Assembly: GCF_020535545.1 (NCBI RefSeq)
Contig: NZ_CP084754.1
Span: forward strand, 124,001-188,000
Source: Roseateles sp. XES5
GTDB taxonomy: Bacteria > Pseudomonadota > Alphaproteobacteria > Rhizobiales > Rhizobiaceae
Length of the DNA stretch: 64,000 nt
Direction of reading: 5' to 3'
Position 1 is the stretch's first letter. The number at the start of each line of letters is the position of its first letter. The notes under the pieces are model-generated. The model worked only from the letters and a program-made list of their open reading frames with translations. It ran no database searches and was not told the DNA's origin. Both the position numbers and the translations under genes were made by a program. Positions 25,766 through 35,537 of the stretch are shown here, in pieces.

Positions 25766-26266
25766 ATGCTCGACAAACAGAACAAGGGACAGGCAACGGA
25801 GATCGATCTGCGCAATCTGCGCGAGACGATGAAGATCGCGGAGGAAAGCCGGGCGGCGGGCAACCACCCGTTCGGTGCATTGCTGGCGGGACCGGACGGG
25901 GCGGTGCTGCTCACCTCCGGCAACACGTTCAAGGACGACAAGGGCGTCGGCCATGCCGAGATGAACGTCGCACGCGACGCCGCCAAGGCCTATTCGCCGG
26001 AATTCCTGGCGGAATGCACGCTCGTCACCTCGGTGGAGCCGTGCTGCATGTGCGCGGGTGGCACCTATTGGGCCGGCATCGGCCGCCTCGTCTACGGCAT
26101 GACGGAAAAGCGCCTCGCCGAACTGACCGGCGACAATCCCGAAAACCTGACGATGGACATGCCCTGCGAGCATATTTTCGACGCCGGGCAGCGCAAGGTG
26201 GCGGTCGTCGGACCCGTGCCCGCGCTCGAAGGGGAAATCGCGAAAGCGCATGAGGGCTTCTGGTGA
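25766..26266 (+). CDS. CMP/dCMP-deaminase-fold nucleobase/nucleoside deaminase
   Basis: A 166-residue zinc deaminase. The catalytic motifs are GHAEMNVARD (His-Ala-Glu) and EPCCMCAGGTYWAG (P-C-x-x-C). The architecture matches small guanine deaminase/nucleoside deaminase proteins of ~155-165 residues, with a C-terminal segment (AKAHEGFW) that could be swapped between subunits as in guanine deaminases. It is followed by a purine permease, supporting a purine base substrate, most likely guanine or an analogue; this is inference. AGGAGTG precedes the ATG. Confidence 0.85.
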   Translation: MLDKQNKGQATEIDLRNLRETMKIAEESRAAGNHPFGALLAGPDGAVLLTSGNTFKDDKGVGHAEMNVARDAAKAYSPEFLAECTLVTSVEPCCMCAGGTYWAGIGRLVYGMTEKRLAELTGDNPENLTMDMPCEHIFDAGQRKVAVVGPVPALEGEIAKAHEGFW

Positions 26267-26317
26267 AAACCCGAAGCCGCAGGCCTTTCCATTTTCTTCC
26301 TTTCAGGAGTTCAGCCC

Positions 26318-27709
26318 ATGTCCCGACAAGCGGACCATGGCGCGGCAGCGGCCGGCGCCAATCAGACTGCACGGCATGTCCATCCCGTCGATGAGATCCT
26401 GCCCCCCGCCCGCATGGCGGTGCTCGCGCTTCAGCACGTGCTCGTCATGTATACCGGCGCCATCGCCGTTCCCTTCATCATCGGCAGCGCCCTCAACCTC
26501 AGCCAGGCCCAGATCGCCTACCTGATCCAGGCCGACCTCATTACCTGCGGCCTCGCCACGCTGATCCAGACGGTCGGCTTCTGGCGCTTCGGCGTGCGCA
26601 TGCCGCTGATGCAGGGCATTACCTTCGCCGCTATTTCGCCGGTCATCGCCATCGGCAGCAACCCGGCAATCCTGGCGAACGGGCCGACCGCCGGCCTGCA
26701 GGCGGTCTATGGCGCGGTTATCGCGGCGGGGCTCTTCGCCATCTTCATGGCTCCGCTGGGCCGTTATATCGTCCGGGCCTTTCCGCCGGTCGTCGTCGGC
26801 GCCGTGCTGACGGTGATGGGCCTCAGCCTGCTGCCGGTCGCGATCCAGTATGCCGCCGGCGGCTTCGTGCCCGATGCGGGCAAGCCAGCCTATATCGGCC
26901 TTGCCTTCCTCGTGCTCGCCGTCATCGTGCTGCTGAACGTCTTCGGCCGCGGCTTCGTCAAGAACATCGCGGTCTTCCTCGGGCTGGTCGTCGGCGTCGT
27001 CTTCGCGGGGTTGATGGGCATGCTGGATTTCAGCGCGATCAAGGATGCGGCCCCGCTCGCCATCGTCACGCCCTTCCACTTCGGCCTGCCGACCTTCCAT
27101 CTCGTGCCGGTGCTGACCATGTGCCTCGTCGTCGCCATCACCTGGGTGGAATCCGTCGGGGACACCATCGTCGTCGGCGAGATGGTCGGCCGTCCCGCGA
27201 CGGAACGCACCATCGCCGACCTGCTGCGGGCGGACGGGCTTTCGACCATGCTCGGCGGCATGCTCAACTCGTTCCCCTACACGGCCTTCTCGGAAAACGT
27301 CGCGCTGGTGAACATAACGGGCGTGCGCAGCCGCTGGACGGTGGCGCTGGCGGGCGGGTTCCTCGTCGTGCTCGGCCTGTCGCCGGTGCTGGCGACCGCC
27401 ATCGCCTCGCTGCCGAAGCCGGTTGTCGGCGGCGCCGGGTTCGTCATGTTCGGCACACTGGTCGTCGTCGGCATGAAGACCCTGCAGAAGATCGACTTCG
27501 ACACGACCTTCAACAATTTCATGGTGGTGGGGCTGAGCGTCGCCATGGCGATGATCACCATCGTCAAGCCGGACTTCTTCCAGTTCATGCCGGAATGGTC
27601 CCAGGTGGTCTTCCACTCCCCCGTCATCATGGGGGCGGTCACCGCCATCGTCATGAACGCGGCCCTCAACGGGCTCCGCATGCAGGGACAGGTCGCCATG
27701 GCCCACTAG
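26318..27709 (+). CDS. NCS2-family purine (xanthine/urate) permease
   Basis: A 463-residue membrane protein with about 12-14 transmembrane helices. Family signatures include LALQHVLVMYTGAIAVPF near the N-terminus (the QH motif of NCS2 carriers), MPLMQGITFAAISPVIAIG, and TWVESVGDTIVVGEM (TM8 region with the substrate-binding Glu). The NAT signature region reads GGMLNSFPYTAFSENVALV. NCS2 members of this type import xanthine, urate or uracil with H+. Its place after the deaminase and next to uraD supports xanthine or urate. AGGAG lies 12 bp upstream of the ATG. Confidence 0.92.
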   Translation: MSRQADHGAAAAGANQTARHVHPVDEILPPARMAVLALQHVLVMYTGAIAVPFIIGSALNLSQAQIAYLIQADLITCGLATLIQTVGFWRFGVRMPLMQGITFAAISPVIAIGSNPAILANGPTAGLQAVYGAVIAAGLFAIFMAPLGRYIVRAFPPVVVGAVLTVMGLSLLPVAIQYAAGGFVPDAGKPAYIGLAFLVLAVIVLLNVFGRGFVKNIAVFLGLVVGVVFAGLMGMLDFSAIKDAAPLAIVTPFHFGLPTFHLVPVLTMCLVVAITWVESVGDTIVVGEMVGRPATERTIADLLRADGLSTMLGGMLNSFPYTAFSENVALVNITGVRSRWTVALAGGFLVVLGLSPVLATAIASLPKPVVGGAGFVMFGTLVVVGMKTLQKIDFDTTFNNFMVVGLSVAMAMITIVKPDFFQFMPEWSQVVFHSPVIMGAVTAIVMNAALNGLRMQGQVAMAH

Positions 27710-27747
27710 GACTCCCTCCCCCGGGGCCATAGTGACGCCTGCCGGAG

Positions 27748-27775
27748 GGCCGGGACCTGCAAGGTCCCGGCCTTT
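27748..27775. terminator. Bidirectional intrinsic terminator
   Basis: GGCCGGGACC and GGTCCCGGCC form a 10-bp perfect stem around TGCAA, followed by TTT on the plus strand. It sits between the convergent permease and ABC ATPase genes and can serve both. Confidence 0.8.
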
Positions 27776-27781
27776 CGCCGT

Positions 27782-28512
<731 letters not shown>

Positions 28513-28516
<4 letters not shown>

Positions 28517-29352
28517 GACTTGGCCTCCATCCAGGCGGGATCGCGGGTGAAGGTGCGCAGCTCCGGCAGCCGCTCGGTGAGCGACGGCCGGCACGCGGCG
28601 AGTGCGCGCGTATAGGCATGATGCGGGTTTTCCAGATCCGCCGCCGTGCACTCCTCCATCACCTGACCACCATACATCACCATCACCCGATCGCAGAAAT
28701 TGGAGACGAGGTGCAGGTCGTGACTGATCAGGATCAGCGACATGCCGCGTTCCTTGATGATCTGGTCGAGCAGGCCGAGGAAGCTCGTGCGCACCGAAGC
28801 GTCGAGTGCCGAGGTCGGCTCGTCGGCGATCAGCAGTTCCGGTTCGCCGGCAAGCGCAATGGCGATCATCACGCGCTGGCCCATGCCGCCGGACACCTGA
28901 TGCGGATACTGGTCGTAGACCGATTCCGGATCGTTGATGCGCACGGCGGCAAGCAGGTCGAGCACCTTGGCTTTCGCCGCCCTGCCGGCAATACCCTGGT
29001 GCAGACGGAAACATTCGGCGATCTGCGCGCCCACCGTCATGACGGGGTTGAGCGCATAACGCGGGTCCTGCATGATCATGCCAATGCGGCGGCCGCGCAT
29101 CGCCCGTTTCTGGGCGGTCGAGGCCTTGAGCATGTCCTGACCGGCAAATTCGAACCGTCGGGCGGTGACCTTGGCGCTCTGCGGCAGCAGGCCCATGATG
29201 GCCCTGCCCATGGTCGACTTGCCCGAGCCGCTTTCGCCGACGATGCCGAGCCGGCCGCCATCGACGGAGAGGCTGACGCCGCGCAGCGCCGGCACCGGGC
29301 CGGAACGGCTGGCAAAGGAAACGCGGAGATCTTCGATTTCAAGCCGGGACAT
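28513..29352 (-). CDS. Peptide-type ABC transporter ATPase (DppD-like)
   Basis: A 279-residue ATPase starting at ATG 29352 (TAATG overlap with the permease stop). Walker A is GESGSGKSTMGRAI, the signature is VSGGMGQRVMIAIAL, Walker B is LLIADEPTSALDAS, and the H loop is LISHDLHLV. The Gly-Gly-Met signature variant is normal for DppD/OppD. The C-terminal region (NPHHAYTRALAACRPSL) matches the oligopeptide ATPase tail. It forms the ATPase heterodimer with the next gene. Confidence 0.9.
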
Positions 29353-30248
29353 TACGAGGACCTCGCATCGAAGACGTCGCGCAGGCCGTCGCCCAGCAGA
29401 TTGAAGGCCAGGCTGACGACGAAGATGGCCAGGCCCGGCCCCGCGGCCACCCACCACTGGTCCAGCACATATTGCCGGCCGGCGGCGACCATGAGGCCCC
29501 ATTCCGGCTGCGGCGGCTGCGCGCCGAGACCGAGGAAGCCGAGGCCGGCGGCGATCAGGATCGTACCGGACATGTCGAAGGTCAGGCGCACCACGACCGA
29601 GGCGAAGCAGAGCGGTGCGATATGGTTGAACAGGATGCGCAGCGTGGAGGCGCCCTGCAATTCCGCCATGCGGACAAAATCGCTGTTGCGGATGCTCAGC
29701 GTCTCGGCACGCGCCAGGCGCGCATAGGGCGGCCAGCTGGTCACCGCAATCGCGATGATGGCGTTGTTGATGCCGGTGCCGAGCGCGGCGACGAAGGCAA
29801 GCGCCAGGACGAGGCGCGGCAGCGACAGGAAGATGTCGGTGATGCGCATCAGCGCCGCATCCACCCAGCCGCCGAAATAGCCGGCGACGATGCCGATGGT
29901 GAGGCCGACCGGCCCGACGATCAGCGAGACCATCAGAACGATGCGCACGGTGATCTGCGAGCCGTGCACGACGCGCGAGAGAATGTCGCGGCCAAGTTCG
30001 TCCGTGCCGAACCAGTGATCGGCGCTCGGCGGCAGCAGGCGGTTCGCCAGCACCTGATCCGTCGGCGAGCCGGCGAAGAAGGGACCGATGAGCGCCATGG
30101 CGACGAGCGCCAGAACGATGAGGAGACCGACGAGCGCCAGCCGGTTGGCGACAAGCGCGCGGAAGGAAAGGTTGAGGCGGACGAACCGGGCCTGCAAGCG
30201 ACTTGCAGGCCGGTCGGTGGTCAGCCATTGGGCTAGCGTTGTGCTCAT
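29352..30248 (-). CDS. Peptide-type ABC transporter permease (DppC-like)
   Basis: A 298-residue inner-membrane protein starting at ATG 30248. A short cytoplasmic N-terminus precedes the first helix (LALVGLLIVLALVAMALIGPF). Next comes the DppC hallmark HWFGTDELGRDILSRVVHGSQITV. The EAA loop reads LARAETLSIRNSDFVRMAELQGAS. The ATG overlaps the stop of the DppB-like gene by 4 bp. It belongs to the family-5 importer encoded with uraD. Confidence 0.92.
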   Translation of the reverse strand: MSTTLAQWLTTDRPASRLQARFVRLNLSFRALVANRLALVGLLIVLALVAMALIGPFFAGSPTDQVLANRLLPPSADHWFGTDELGRDILSRVVHGSQITVRIVLMVSLIVGPVGLTIGIVAGYFGGWVDAALMRITDIFLSLPRLVLALAFVAALGTGINNAIIAIAVTSWPPYARLARAETLSIRNSDFVRMAELQGASTLRILFNHIAPLCFASVVVRLTFDMSGTILIAAGLGFLGLGAQPPQPEWGLMVAAGRQYVLDQWWVAAGPGLAIFVVSLAFNLLGDGLRDVFDARSS

Positions 30249-31282
30249 CCTGCGGTCCTCGGATCTGCGAAGCGATAGACGATATCGGCCAGCGCGTTGA
30301 GAATGATGAAGACGGCACCGATCAGGATCGTACCGCCGATGACGGCATTGAGGTCGGCGTTGAACAGGGCATTGGTCATGTAAAGGCCGAGCCCCGGCCA
30401 GGAGAACACCGTCTCCGTCAGAACCGCGCCTTCCAGCAGGAAGCCGTAGGAGAGGAAGCAGACGGTGATGATCTGCACGCGGGCATTCTTCAGGGCATGG
30501 CCCCAGATTACCGTGCGCTCGGAAGCGCCCTTGGCGCGGGCGAGCGTGACATATTCCTGGTTCAGCTGCGTCAGCATGAAGCTGCGGGTCATGCGCGCGA
30601 TATAGGCGAGCGACGAGAGGCCAAGCAGCATCGCCGGCAGCACCATATGCGAAAGCGCATTGTAGAAGACGTCCATGTCCCCTGCCCTCAGCGCATCGAT
30701 GGTCAGAATGCCGGACCATTCCTCGACAAGGCCGTCATAGGCGATGTCGATGCGCCCCGGTCCCGCCACCCAGTCGAGCTTGCCGTAGAAGACCAGCAGG
30801 AACACGATGCCGAGCCAGAAGACCGGCACGGAGTAGCCGGCGAGGCTGAGCACGCGGACCACCTGGTCCTGCCAGCGCCCGCTGTTTGCGGCCGCCACCA
30901 CGCCGAGCGGCACGCCGAGCAGCACGCCGATCAGGATGCCGATCGTCGCAAGTTCCAGCGTGGCCGGAAAGACGCTTGCCAGATCCTGCACGACCGGATG
31001 GCCGGTGAAAACGGAATTCCCCAAATCCCCGTGCGCGACCTTGCCGACATAGGTGATGAACTGTTCGTAGACCGGCCTGTCAAGGCCGAGCTCCTTGTAC
31101 ATCTTGTCGTAGACTTCCTGCGGCGCCTTCTCGCCGACGACGGCCACGACCGGATCGATGGGGATCAGGCGGCCGACGGCGAAGGTGACGAAGATGAGAC
31201 CAATAAGGGTAAGCGCGACCGAAGTCGCGCTCCCCAATGAAAGACGCAGGATGGAATAGATCCGTTTCGCCGGGCTGTGCAC
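30245..31282 (-). CDS. Peptide-type ABC transporter permease (DppB-like)
   Basis: A 345-residue inner-membrane protein. GTG 31282 is the best start: AGGAAG lies upstream and it begins just 4 bp after the stop of the binding-protein gene. An in-frame ATG at 31390 would translate the end of that gene out of frame. The first helix (SVALTLIGLIFVTFAVGRLIP), the GLDRPVYEQFITYVGKVAHGDLG stretch and the EAA loop (TLARAKGASERTVIWGHALKN) are typical of DppB/OppB. Confidence 0.92.
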   Translation of the reverse strand: MHSPAKRIYSILRLSLGSATSVALTLIGLIFVTFAVGRLIPIDPVVAVVGEKAPQEVYDKMYKELGLDRPVYEQFITYVGKVAHGDLGNSVFTGHPVVQDLASVFPATLELATIGILIGVLLGVPLGVVAAANSGRWQDQVVRVLSLAGYSVPVFWLGIVFLLVFYGKLDWVAGPGRIDIAYDGLVEEWSGILTIDALRAGDMDVFYNALSHMVLPAMLLGLSSLAYIARMTRSFMLTQLNQEYVTLARAKGASERTVIWGHALKNARVQIITVCFLSYGFLLEGAVLTETVFSWPGLGLYMTNALFNADLNAVIGGTILIGAVFIILNALADIVYRFADPRTAG

Positions 31283-31286
31283 GGGA

Positions 31287-32876
31287 CTACTTCCTGACCA
31301 GGCGGTAGAACACCGTCGCCGGACCGACCACGTAGTCCTTGACGTTCTTGCGCAGGGCGGCCAGACGGATGCGCTGCACGAGGCCGACATAGGGACCGTC
31401 GGCGATCACCTTGCGCTGCAGGTCCTTGTAGAGGTCTGCACGCTTTGCCTCGTCCGGCTCGCGCACCGCGGCTTCCGTCATGGCGTTGACCGTGTCGTCC
31501 TTCCAGCTGTTGCGCCAGGCCACCGTCTTGCTGCTGGCATCCGGGCCGTTGTCCGGGTTGAGCGCGAAGGTCGCGGCATTGGCGTGCGGATCGAGGAAGT
31601 CCGGCTCCCAGGTGCCGAGCACGGCCTCGAACTGGCGACCGCGATAGGCGGTGATGAACTGCTTCTGGTCCGTCTGCTGGATCTCCATCTTGACGCCGGC
31701 GGCCGACATCGACTGCTGGACCGCCTGGGCGATGTCGATGGCAGGGCTGACGTTGCGCACCGAGAGCTTGAAGGAGAAGCCATCCTTGTAGCCCGCCTCG
31801 GCGAGCAGCGCCTTGGCCTTCTCGACGTCGTAGCTATAGGGGTTCTCGTCGAGCGAGCCGTAGAAGCCCGACGGCCAGAAGGACTGCAGCACAGTGAATT
31901 CGCCCTTCAGCAGCGAGTCCGTCATGCCCTTGTAGTCGACGAGATATTTCAGCGCCTCGCGCACCTGCGGCTTGGTGAACGGCTCGACCGACTGGCTGAG
32001 GCCGAGATAGAGATTGCGCGCCGCGTTGTTGCGCATGACGGCGATGTCGGGATTGGCTTCGAGCGCCTTGATCTGATCGCCCGGCAGGTTGGTGGCGATG
32101 TCGATGTCGCCCTTTTCCAGGAGCAGGCGCTGCGAGGCGGATTCCGGTATGTGGCGCAGGATGACGCGCTTCATCGCCGGTTCGCCCTGGCGATAGGCCG
32201 GGTTGGCCTGCATCATCACCGTCTGGTTCGGCTTCCAGGTCTTCAGCACGTAGGGACCGGAACCCTCGGACTTGTCCTTGAGATAGGCCAGACCGAAGTC
32301 GCCGTCCTTCTCGTTCGCCTTGACAGTCACGGAATCGACCACCGACGCATTGACGGAAGACAGGATGTTCAGGACCAGCGAGGGCGCATAGTCGACGGTG
32401 ATCTTCATTTCGAAGGTCTGGTCGTCGACGGCCTTGAGCATGCTGTCGACATTCTCGGCCGTCCAGCCGAACTGCTTCAGGATGAAGGCCGGCGACTTGC
32501 CTGCCTTGACGACGCGGGCAAAGGAATAGACCACGTCGTTGGCCGTCAGAGGATTGCCGGACGCGAAGGTCTGGCCGGCGCGCAGCTTGAAGGTCGCGGT
32601 CTTGTTATTGTCGGTGAAGGTCCAGCTTTCGGCGATGAGGCCGGTCAGCTTGGACATGTCGGTCGCTTCGTTGCCGACGAGCGGTTCATAGACATTGTGC
32701 AGCACTTCGCTGCCGGTGTCTTCGTAGGATTCCGCCGGATCGAACGAAATCGCATCGTCGATCACCTTGGCGATGACGAGCGTGTCGACCGGCGTTTCGG
32801 CAAAGGCCATGCCACCCGTCATGCCCATGAAAAGGGCCGCCGCGGCTACACTTCCAAGAAACTGTCTTCTGTACAT
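31287..32876 (-). CDS. Family-5 (DppA/OppA-type) substrate-binding protein
   Basis: A 529-residue periplasmic protein with a signal peptide (YRRQFLGSVAAAALFMGMTGGMAFA; the RRQF may be a Tat-like start). Family-5 features follow: ISFDPAESYEDTGSEVLHNVYEPLV near the N-terminus and GSGPYVLKTWKPNQTVMM mid-protein. The class binds peptides, nickel, glycosides or other solutes. Only 54 bp separate it from uraD upstream, containing a GGGAGGAGG ribosome site, so the importer and uraD share a transcript. A ureide or purine-derived solute is a reasonable guess but not shown. Confidence 0.92.
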   Translation of the reverse strand: MYRRQFLGSVAAAALFMGMTGGMAFAETPVDTLVIAKVIDDAISFDPAESYEDTGSEVLHNVYEPLVGNEATDMSKLTGLIAESWTFTDNNKTATFKLRAGQTFASGNPLTANDVVYSFARVVKAGKSPAFILKQFGWTAENVDSMLKAVDDQTFEMKITVDYAPSLVLNILSSVNASVVDSVTVKANEKDGDFGLAYLKDKSEGSGPYVLKTWKPNQTVMMQANPAYRQGEPAMKRVILRHIPESASQRLLLEKGDIDIATNLPGDQIKALEANPDIAVMRNNAARNLYLGLSQSVEPFTKPQVREALKYLVDYKGMTDSLLKGEFTVLQSFWPSGFYGSLDENPYSYDVEKAKALLAEAGYKDGFSFKLSVRNVSPAIDIAQAVQQSMSAAGVKMEIQQTDQKQFITAYRGRQFEAVLGTWEPDFLDPHANAATFALNPDNGPDASSKTVAWRNSWKDDTVNAMTEAAVREPDEAKRADLYKDLQRKVIADGPYVGLVQRIRLAALRKNVKDYVVGPATVFYRLVRK

Positions 32877-32930
32877 CTTTCCCTCCTCCCGTAGGGCCTG
32901 GACTACCAGGTTCGGTTACGTCGTCTGTTG

Positions 32931-33464
32931 TTACAATCCTGAAATTCCGTGGTCGGTCACCCGCGCGGCAAGCCGGTATCGGGTGATCCATGCGATTTCC
33001 TGCAAGGCGGCTTCGAGCTCGCCCTGGCGTGTTCCGTTCATGCGGTCGCGGATCGCCGCGAGCGCCGAGGCCTGGTCGTGACGCCGCACGCAGAGAATGA
33101 AAGGGAAACCGAAGCGGGCCTTGTAGGCGGCGTTCAGTCCGTCCCATTCCGCAATCTGCTCGGCCGTCAGCGCGTTGAGGCGGATCGAGCTCTGCTCGGC
33201 ATCCGACTCCGCCGTCACCCGTCCCGCCCGCACATCCGCTCCTCCGAGATCGGGGTGGCGGTTCAGGAAGGCGAGCAGTTCGTCTTCCGGCAGCGCCCTC
33301 ACGAGCGCCACCATAGCCTCATGCAGGGCCGAAGCCGAGGCGAAGGGTCTGTCGACGGAGACCTTCTCCGCCACCCAGTCCGCATTCTCCCAGACCGGGG
33401 CCAGAGCCGCGGCGAAATCTCCCCGCGGCAAGGCGTTGAATTCTGCGATCCGCCGCGCTGTCAT
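32931..33464 (-). CDS. uraD: OHCU decarboxylase UraD
   Basis: A 177-residue enzyme that decarboxylates 2-oxo-4-hydroxy-4-carboxy-5-ureidoimidazoline to S-allantoin, the third step of urate degradation. Family motifs are present: LLAFLNRHPDLGG, TAESDAEQSSI, and LNAAYKARFGFPFILCVRR. The catalytic His of the HPDL motif is retained. ATG 33464 overlaps the stop of the upstream THI5-like gene (ATGA). Urate oxidase, HIU hydrolase and allantoinase genes are not in this window, so uraD is separated from its usual partners. Confidence 0.93.
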   Translation of the reverse strand: MTARRIAEFNALPRGDFAAALAPVWENADWVAEKVSVDRPFASASALHEAMVALVRALPEDELLAFLNRHPDLGGADVRAGRVTAESDAEQSSIRLNALTAEQIAEWDGLNAAYKARFGFPFILCVRRHDQASALAAIRDRMNGTRQGELEAALQEIAWITRYRLAARVTDHGISGL

Positions 33465-34435
33465 GACCGCTCGGCCAGGCTGGTGACGCGCTCTTCGAGC
33501 GGCGGCAGGAACTGACGGTCGAAGACTTCGGAGGCCGCCGGCACGCGGGCAAGGCCCTTGGCCTGGGTGATCAGCGTGGCGCCGGCGACGATACGCGCGT
33601 CATCCGCATCGCCGATACCGATGCGTCCGCCTTCCGGCCCGGCCATTTCCAGCCCCAGCGTGCCGACGAGACGCGCACGGTTCGCCTTGATGTCGAGCTT
33701 CGGGTTGCGCCGTGCAACGGCGGCAATGGCCGCGTCAGGATCGGCGATGGCATCCTTGAGGCCGCAATTGATCGCCTCGAGCAGGCCGCGCACGGCTTCC
33801 GGATGCTTTGCCGCGAAATCGCGGGTGACCATGACGGCACCGCCGTAGAGGTCCGGCAAGTAGTGGCGGAATTCGAGATGGCGCAGCACCTTGTCCGGGT
33901 CGAGGCCGGCCTCGATGGTGTGGGCGCGCACGGTGTTGACGAAGCCGAAGATGCCTTCCCAGCGGTCGGAGTCGCGCATGATCGGAACCATCTCGTCATG
34001 GCCGAGATCGGAGGGCTCGACTTCGACGGTCGAAATGTCGAGGCCGGTGGCGATGCCGAATTCCGGGAAGAGCTTCCAGGCGGCGTCTTCCGGATGCGAG
34101 ACCAGCTTGCGGCCGGCAAGGTCGGCCGGGCTATGGATCGGGCCGTCGGCATCGACGGCGATGGTGTAGGGCGAGCGGTTGTGCATGGCCCAGACGGCGA
34201 GCGGCGAGGAGGCCGGATCGACCGACTTCATCTCGATGAGGGTGTTCATGTCGCCATAGGCGACATCGTAACCACCGCCTGCCAGTACCGGCACTGCCCA
34301 TGCAAGCGATGCGCCTTCGGTGAACTCGACCTCAAGGCCGTGACGGGCGAAATGCCCGTTGTCGGCAGCCAGGAAGAACGGGGCCTGCGGCCCGGAGAAA
34401 AAGCTGTTCAGGAAGAATTTGATCTGCTGGACCAC
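33461..34435 (-). CDS. NMT1/THI5-like protein without signal peptide
   Basis: A 324-residue protein with the fold signature of SsuA/THI5/NMT1 binding proteins: FFLNSFFSGPQAPFFLAADNGHFARHGLEVEF, the AVPVLAGGGYDVAYGDMN loop, and later SPADLAGRKLVSHPEDAAWK. It starts with GTG 34435 (AGGGAA upstream). The start codon leads straight into the first beta strand; upstream in-frame codons encode no hydrophobic segment, so no signal peptide is possible. No SsuBC-type permease or ATPase accompanies it. It may be a cytoplasmic binder or an enzyme. Its stop overlaps uraD. I cannot name the ligand. Confidence 0.85.
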   Translation of the reverse strand: MVQQIKFFLNSFFSGPQAPFFLAADNGHFARHGLEVEFTEGASLAWAVPVLAGGGYDVAYGDMNTLIEMKSVDPASSPLAVWAMHNRSPYTIAVDADGPIHSPADLAGRKLVSHPEDAAWKLFPEFGIATGLDISTVEVEPSDLGHDEMVPIMRDSDRWEGIFGFVNTVRAHTIEAGLDPDKVLRHLEFRHYLPDLYGGAVMVTRDFAAKHPEAVRGLLEAINCGLKDAIADPDAAIAAVARRNPKLDIKANRARLVGTLGLEMAGPEGGRIGIGDADDARIVAGATLITQAKGLARVPAASEVFDRQFLPPLEERVTSLAERS

Positions 34436-34487
34436 GCCGCTGTTCCCTGTGGTTGGTAGTGATTGAGGGGAGTGTGCGCCGACTTGG

Positions 34488-34527
34488 CATTGCCGTCTAT
34501 ATCAAACTGTGAAACACTTCATTGCCG
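34488..34527. promoter_or_regulatory. Direct repeats in divergent promoter region
   Basis: CATTGCCG occurs at 34488-34495 and again at 34520-34527, 32 bp apart (about three helical turns). Both lie in the 114-bp gap between the THI5-like gene and the divergent LysR gene. They may be half-sites for that regulator; no palindromic T-N11-A box stands out more clearly. Confidence 0.3.
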
Positions 34528-34549
34528 AAATTAGAATGGTGAGGTTCGC

Positions 34550-35503
34550 ATGTCCCGTTCGCTGATCCCTGCCCAATTGCACTATTTCGACCGTGTCGCC
34601 TCGACCGGCTCCATCCAGGCCGCTGCCCGCGCGCAGAACATCGCGGCCTCGGCCATCGACCGCCAGATCATCGGTCTGGAAGAGCGGTTGGGGGTCAAGC
34701 TCTTCGACCGCATGCCGAAGGGCATGCGGCTGACGGCGGCAGGCGAAGCGCTGGTGCGGCTCGTCCACCGCTGGCGGGCGGAGGAACGCAATGCGGTGGC
34801 GGAGATCTTCCAGTTGCAGGGCGTGCAGCAGGGCCAGGTCAATGTCTTCGCCATGGACAGCCACGCCACGACCATCCTGCCCGAACTGGTACAGGACATC
34901 GCCGCCGCCCATCCGCTGATCGGCCTCTCCATACAGATCGGTTCGACGGATGAAGCGGTCGCGGCCCTTTTGTCCGGACAGGCGGATCTCATCATCACCT
35001 TCAACCTGCCGCAGCGCAGCGAGGTGCGGTCCCTGTGGAGCCTGCCGCTGCCCTTCGGCTGCGTCGTCGCCCCGCACCATCCGCTGCTCTCGCACCCCGA
35101 CGTGAAGTTCCAGGACGTCGTGACTTACCCGATCGCCCTGCAAAGCCGCTCGCTGCTGATCCGCCGCTTCCTCGAGGTGCAGTACAGCTGGCTCTTCGCC
35201 GAGCCGCACGGCCGGGTCGAGACCAACTCGCTGCACCTCGTCAAGAACCTTGCCCGCAGCGGCAACTATGTCGCCTTCACCTCGGAGCTGGACGCGGCGA
35301 CCGAGCTTGCCGAGGGCACGTTGCGCTTCCTGCCGCTGACCGAGATCGACGCCCTGCCGCAATCCTCCGACATCGCCATCGACGCCTCCAAGCCGCTGAA
35401 CGCGCTGGTGCAGATCGTCGCCGACCGGGCGTCCATCGTCATCGAGAACACCCTTGCCGCCGCGCAGGCCGCCCGCATGGGCCGCGCTGCCCCTGCGCAA
35501 TAG
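34550..35503 (+). CDS. LysR-family regulator (purine locus, right)
   Basis: A 317-residue LTTR with HTH at residues ~8-65 (GSIQAAARAQNIAASAIDRQIIGLEERLG) and a substrate-binding-type effector domain (GQVNVFAMDSHATTILPELVQ; LLSGQADLIITFNLP). It is divergent from the THI5-uraD-ABC operon and probably controls it. The effector is perhaps a purine breakdown product. The HTH is similar to that of the LysR protein at 24753. Confidence 0.93.
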   Translation: MSRSLIPAQLHYFDRVASTGSIQAAARAQNIAASAIDRQIIGLEERLGVKLFDRMPKGMRLTAAGEALVRLVHRWRAEERNAVAEIFQLQGVQQGQVNVFAMDSHATTILPELVQDIAAAHPLIGLSIQIGSTDEAVAALLSGQADLIITFNLPQRSEVRSLWSLPLPFGCVVAPHHPLLSHPDVKFQDVVTYPIALQSRSLLIRRFLEVQYSWLFAEPHGRVETNSLHLVKNLARSGNYVAFTSELDAATELAEGTLRFLPLTEIDALPQSSDIAIDASKPLNALVQIVADRASIVIENTLAAAQAARMGRAAPAQ

Positions 35504-35537
35504 CGCTCGGCGCCGGCTGACCCTGCCATTCGGGCAA

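Noticed and set aside
25567..26253. 228-residue plus-strand frame overlapping the deaminase
   Set aside because: Out of frame with the deaminase that carries HAE and PCxxC motifs; Arg/Gly-rich noise.
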